Assembly: GCF_013373795.3 (NCBI RefSeq)
Contig: NZ_CP088022.1
Coordinates: forward strand, 2,046,001-2,110,000
DNA: 64,000 bases
From: Bradyrhizobium quebecense
GTDB taxonomy: Bacteria; Pseudomonadota; Alphaproteobacteria; Rhizobiales; Xanthobacteraceae
Direction of reading: 5' to 3'
Position 1 is the stretch's first letter. Every line of letters begins with the position of its first letter. Below the pieces are notes generated by a model. That model worked only from the letters and a program-made list of their open reading frames with translations, ran no database searches and was not told the DNA's origin. Positions 63,248-64,000 of the stretch are shown here, in pieces. The translations under genes and the position numbers were made by a program.

Positions 63248-64000
63248 ATGGCTCCCCGCTCGATCACCTGCATCACGCTCGCGCTGCTGCTCTGCGGCGC
63301 CGCGCTTCAGCCGTCAAGTGCGGCGGAAACCGGCGGACCGATCCGGGTCGGCGCCGTGCTGCCGTTTTCCGGCGGCGTCGAGCTCTACGGCGAGCAGGCC
63401 AGGCTCGGGCTCGATCTCGCCGCTAGGGACATCAACGCGGCGGGCGGCATTCTCGGCAGGCCGGTCGAGGTGATCTATGCCGATGACAAGACGCGGCCGC
63501 AGGCTGCTGCGGAAGCGATGCGCTCCCTGGTCGAGAAGGACGGCGTATTGGCCGTGGTCGGCCCGATCACCTCGCAGAATTTGAATGCGCTGGTGCCGCT
63601 TGCGGAGAGCTCGAAGACGCCGCTGCTCTACGCCACCAATTACGAGGGCGGCAAATGCAGCCGCTATCTGTTTTCGTTCGGCGCGGTGCCGAACCAGGAG
63701 CTCGGCCAGCTGCTGCCCTACATGACGCAGACCTTCGGCAACACGTATTTCCTGCTCGGCGCCGACCGGGTCTGGCCGCATCAGATGTTCGGCATCGCGC
63801 AGCCCTTGATCGAGAAGCTCGGTGGCAGGGTGGTCGGGACGAGGTACACGCTGGGGACCGAGACGGACTTTTCTCCGCTGATCAAGGAGGTCGCGGCGAG
63901 CAAGGCCAAGGTGTTGCTGTTCGCGCTGAAGGGCGACGGGATGGACTTCATCCGGCAGGCCGACGAGGCCGGATTGCTGAAGGAGATCACCGTCGCTTTC
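63248..64000 (+). CDS. ABC transporter substrate-binding protein, UrtA/AmiC-like, 3' end outside window
   Basis: The frame is open from ATG 63248 to the window end (251 codons visible). Signal peptide: CITLALLLCGAALQPSSA. Type I periplasmic-binding fold: VGAVLPFSGGVELYGEQARL, AARDINAAGGILGRPVEVIY, GPITSQNLNALVPLAESSKT, and YEGGKCSRYLFSFG and LGADRVWPHQMFG, which resemble the urea/short-chain-amide binding proteins UrtA and AmiC more than branched amino-acid binders. GAGGACAC precedes the ATG; ATG 63233 is in frame. The permease and ATPase genes should follow beyond the window. Confidence 0.88.
   Translation, partial: MAPRSITCITLALLLCGAALQPSSAAETGGPIRVGAVLPFSGGVELYGEQARLGLDLAARDINAAGGILGRPVEVIYADDKTRPQAAAEAMRSLVEKDGVLAVVGPITSQNLNALVPLAESSKTPLLYATNYEGGKCSRYLFSFGAVPNQELGQLLPYMTQTFGNTYFLLGADRVWPHQMFGIAQPLIEKLGGRVVGTRYTLGTETDFSPLIKEVAASKAKVLLFALKGDGMDFIRQADEAGLLKEITVAF

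Overview
The window is G+C-rich chromosomal DNA from an alphaproteobacterium, most likely Bradyrhizobium or a close relative in the Nitrobacteraceae. This rests on codon use, the style of the proteins (phasin, many LysR regulators, a MarR-acetyltransferase fusion, small zinc-ribbon proteins typical of that group) and intergenic spaces packed with the short palindromic repeats that are common in Bradyrhizobium genomes. I found no rRNA, tRNA or CRISPR. Roughly 60 protein genes are supported.

Left part (1-12.5 kb): the end of a LysR gene, a PLP-dependent D-amino-acid lyase-like enzyme, an ABC-F ATPase with a YaiI-type protein, a hot-dog protein, an orphan molybdenum hydroxylase large subunit, the ppx-rlmE pair, a Crp/Fnr-type regulator, a phasin and two small Cys-rich proteins. 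From 12.6 to 16.2 kb is a mobile-element block: a frameshifted IS630-type transposase next to an IS91-type transposase whose start overlaps the stop of a tyrosine recombinase gene.

Middle (16.2-30 kb): purine and RNA housekeeping genes (guaB, an rsmB-like methyltransferase, guaA) lie between transporters, a CurA-like reductase, a metallophosphoesterase and an HxlR-regulated MFS gene. Three similar GGTC-N9-GACC dyads suggest a small HxlR regulon. guaA is followed by a textbook hairpin terminator.

Right-middle (30-45 kb): a stress and detoxification accessory region. It has a Tat-type nitroreductase, an alpha/beta hydrolase, an SDR plus F420-reductase-like pair under a LysR, a TetR/glutathione-transferase pair with twin operators, a second GST, a VOC protein, a serine hydrolase, a peptide-deformylase paralogue lacking metal ligands, a MarR-GNAT fusion with a perfect operator palindrome at its start, and a MarR-EamA pair.

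Right end (45-64 kb): a GNAT-MFS-M20 peptidase operon beside a LysR, two LysR/DHA2-efflux pairs, a periplasmic cupin, the ohr/ohrR peroxide switch with overlapping divergent promoters, an EF-hand protein converging on an OmpR/EnvZ-like two-component pair, a BamA paralogue, an AAA NTPase, an AT-richer HNH endonuclease gene that looks acquired, and the start of a urea/amide-type ABC substrate-binding protein cut by the window end.

I did not find a clearly new multi-gene system. The best leads are the metal-ligand-less deformylase paralogue, the inferred HxlR and TetR operator sets, and the EF-hand/two-component/BamA neighbourhood.
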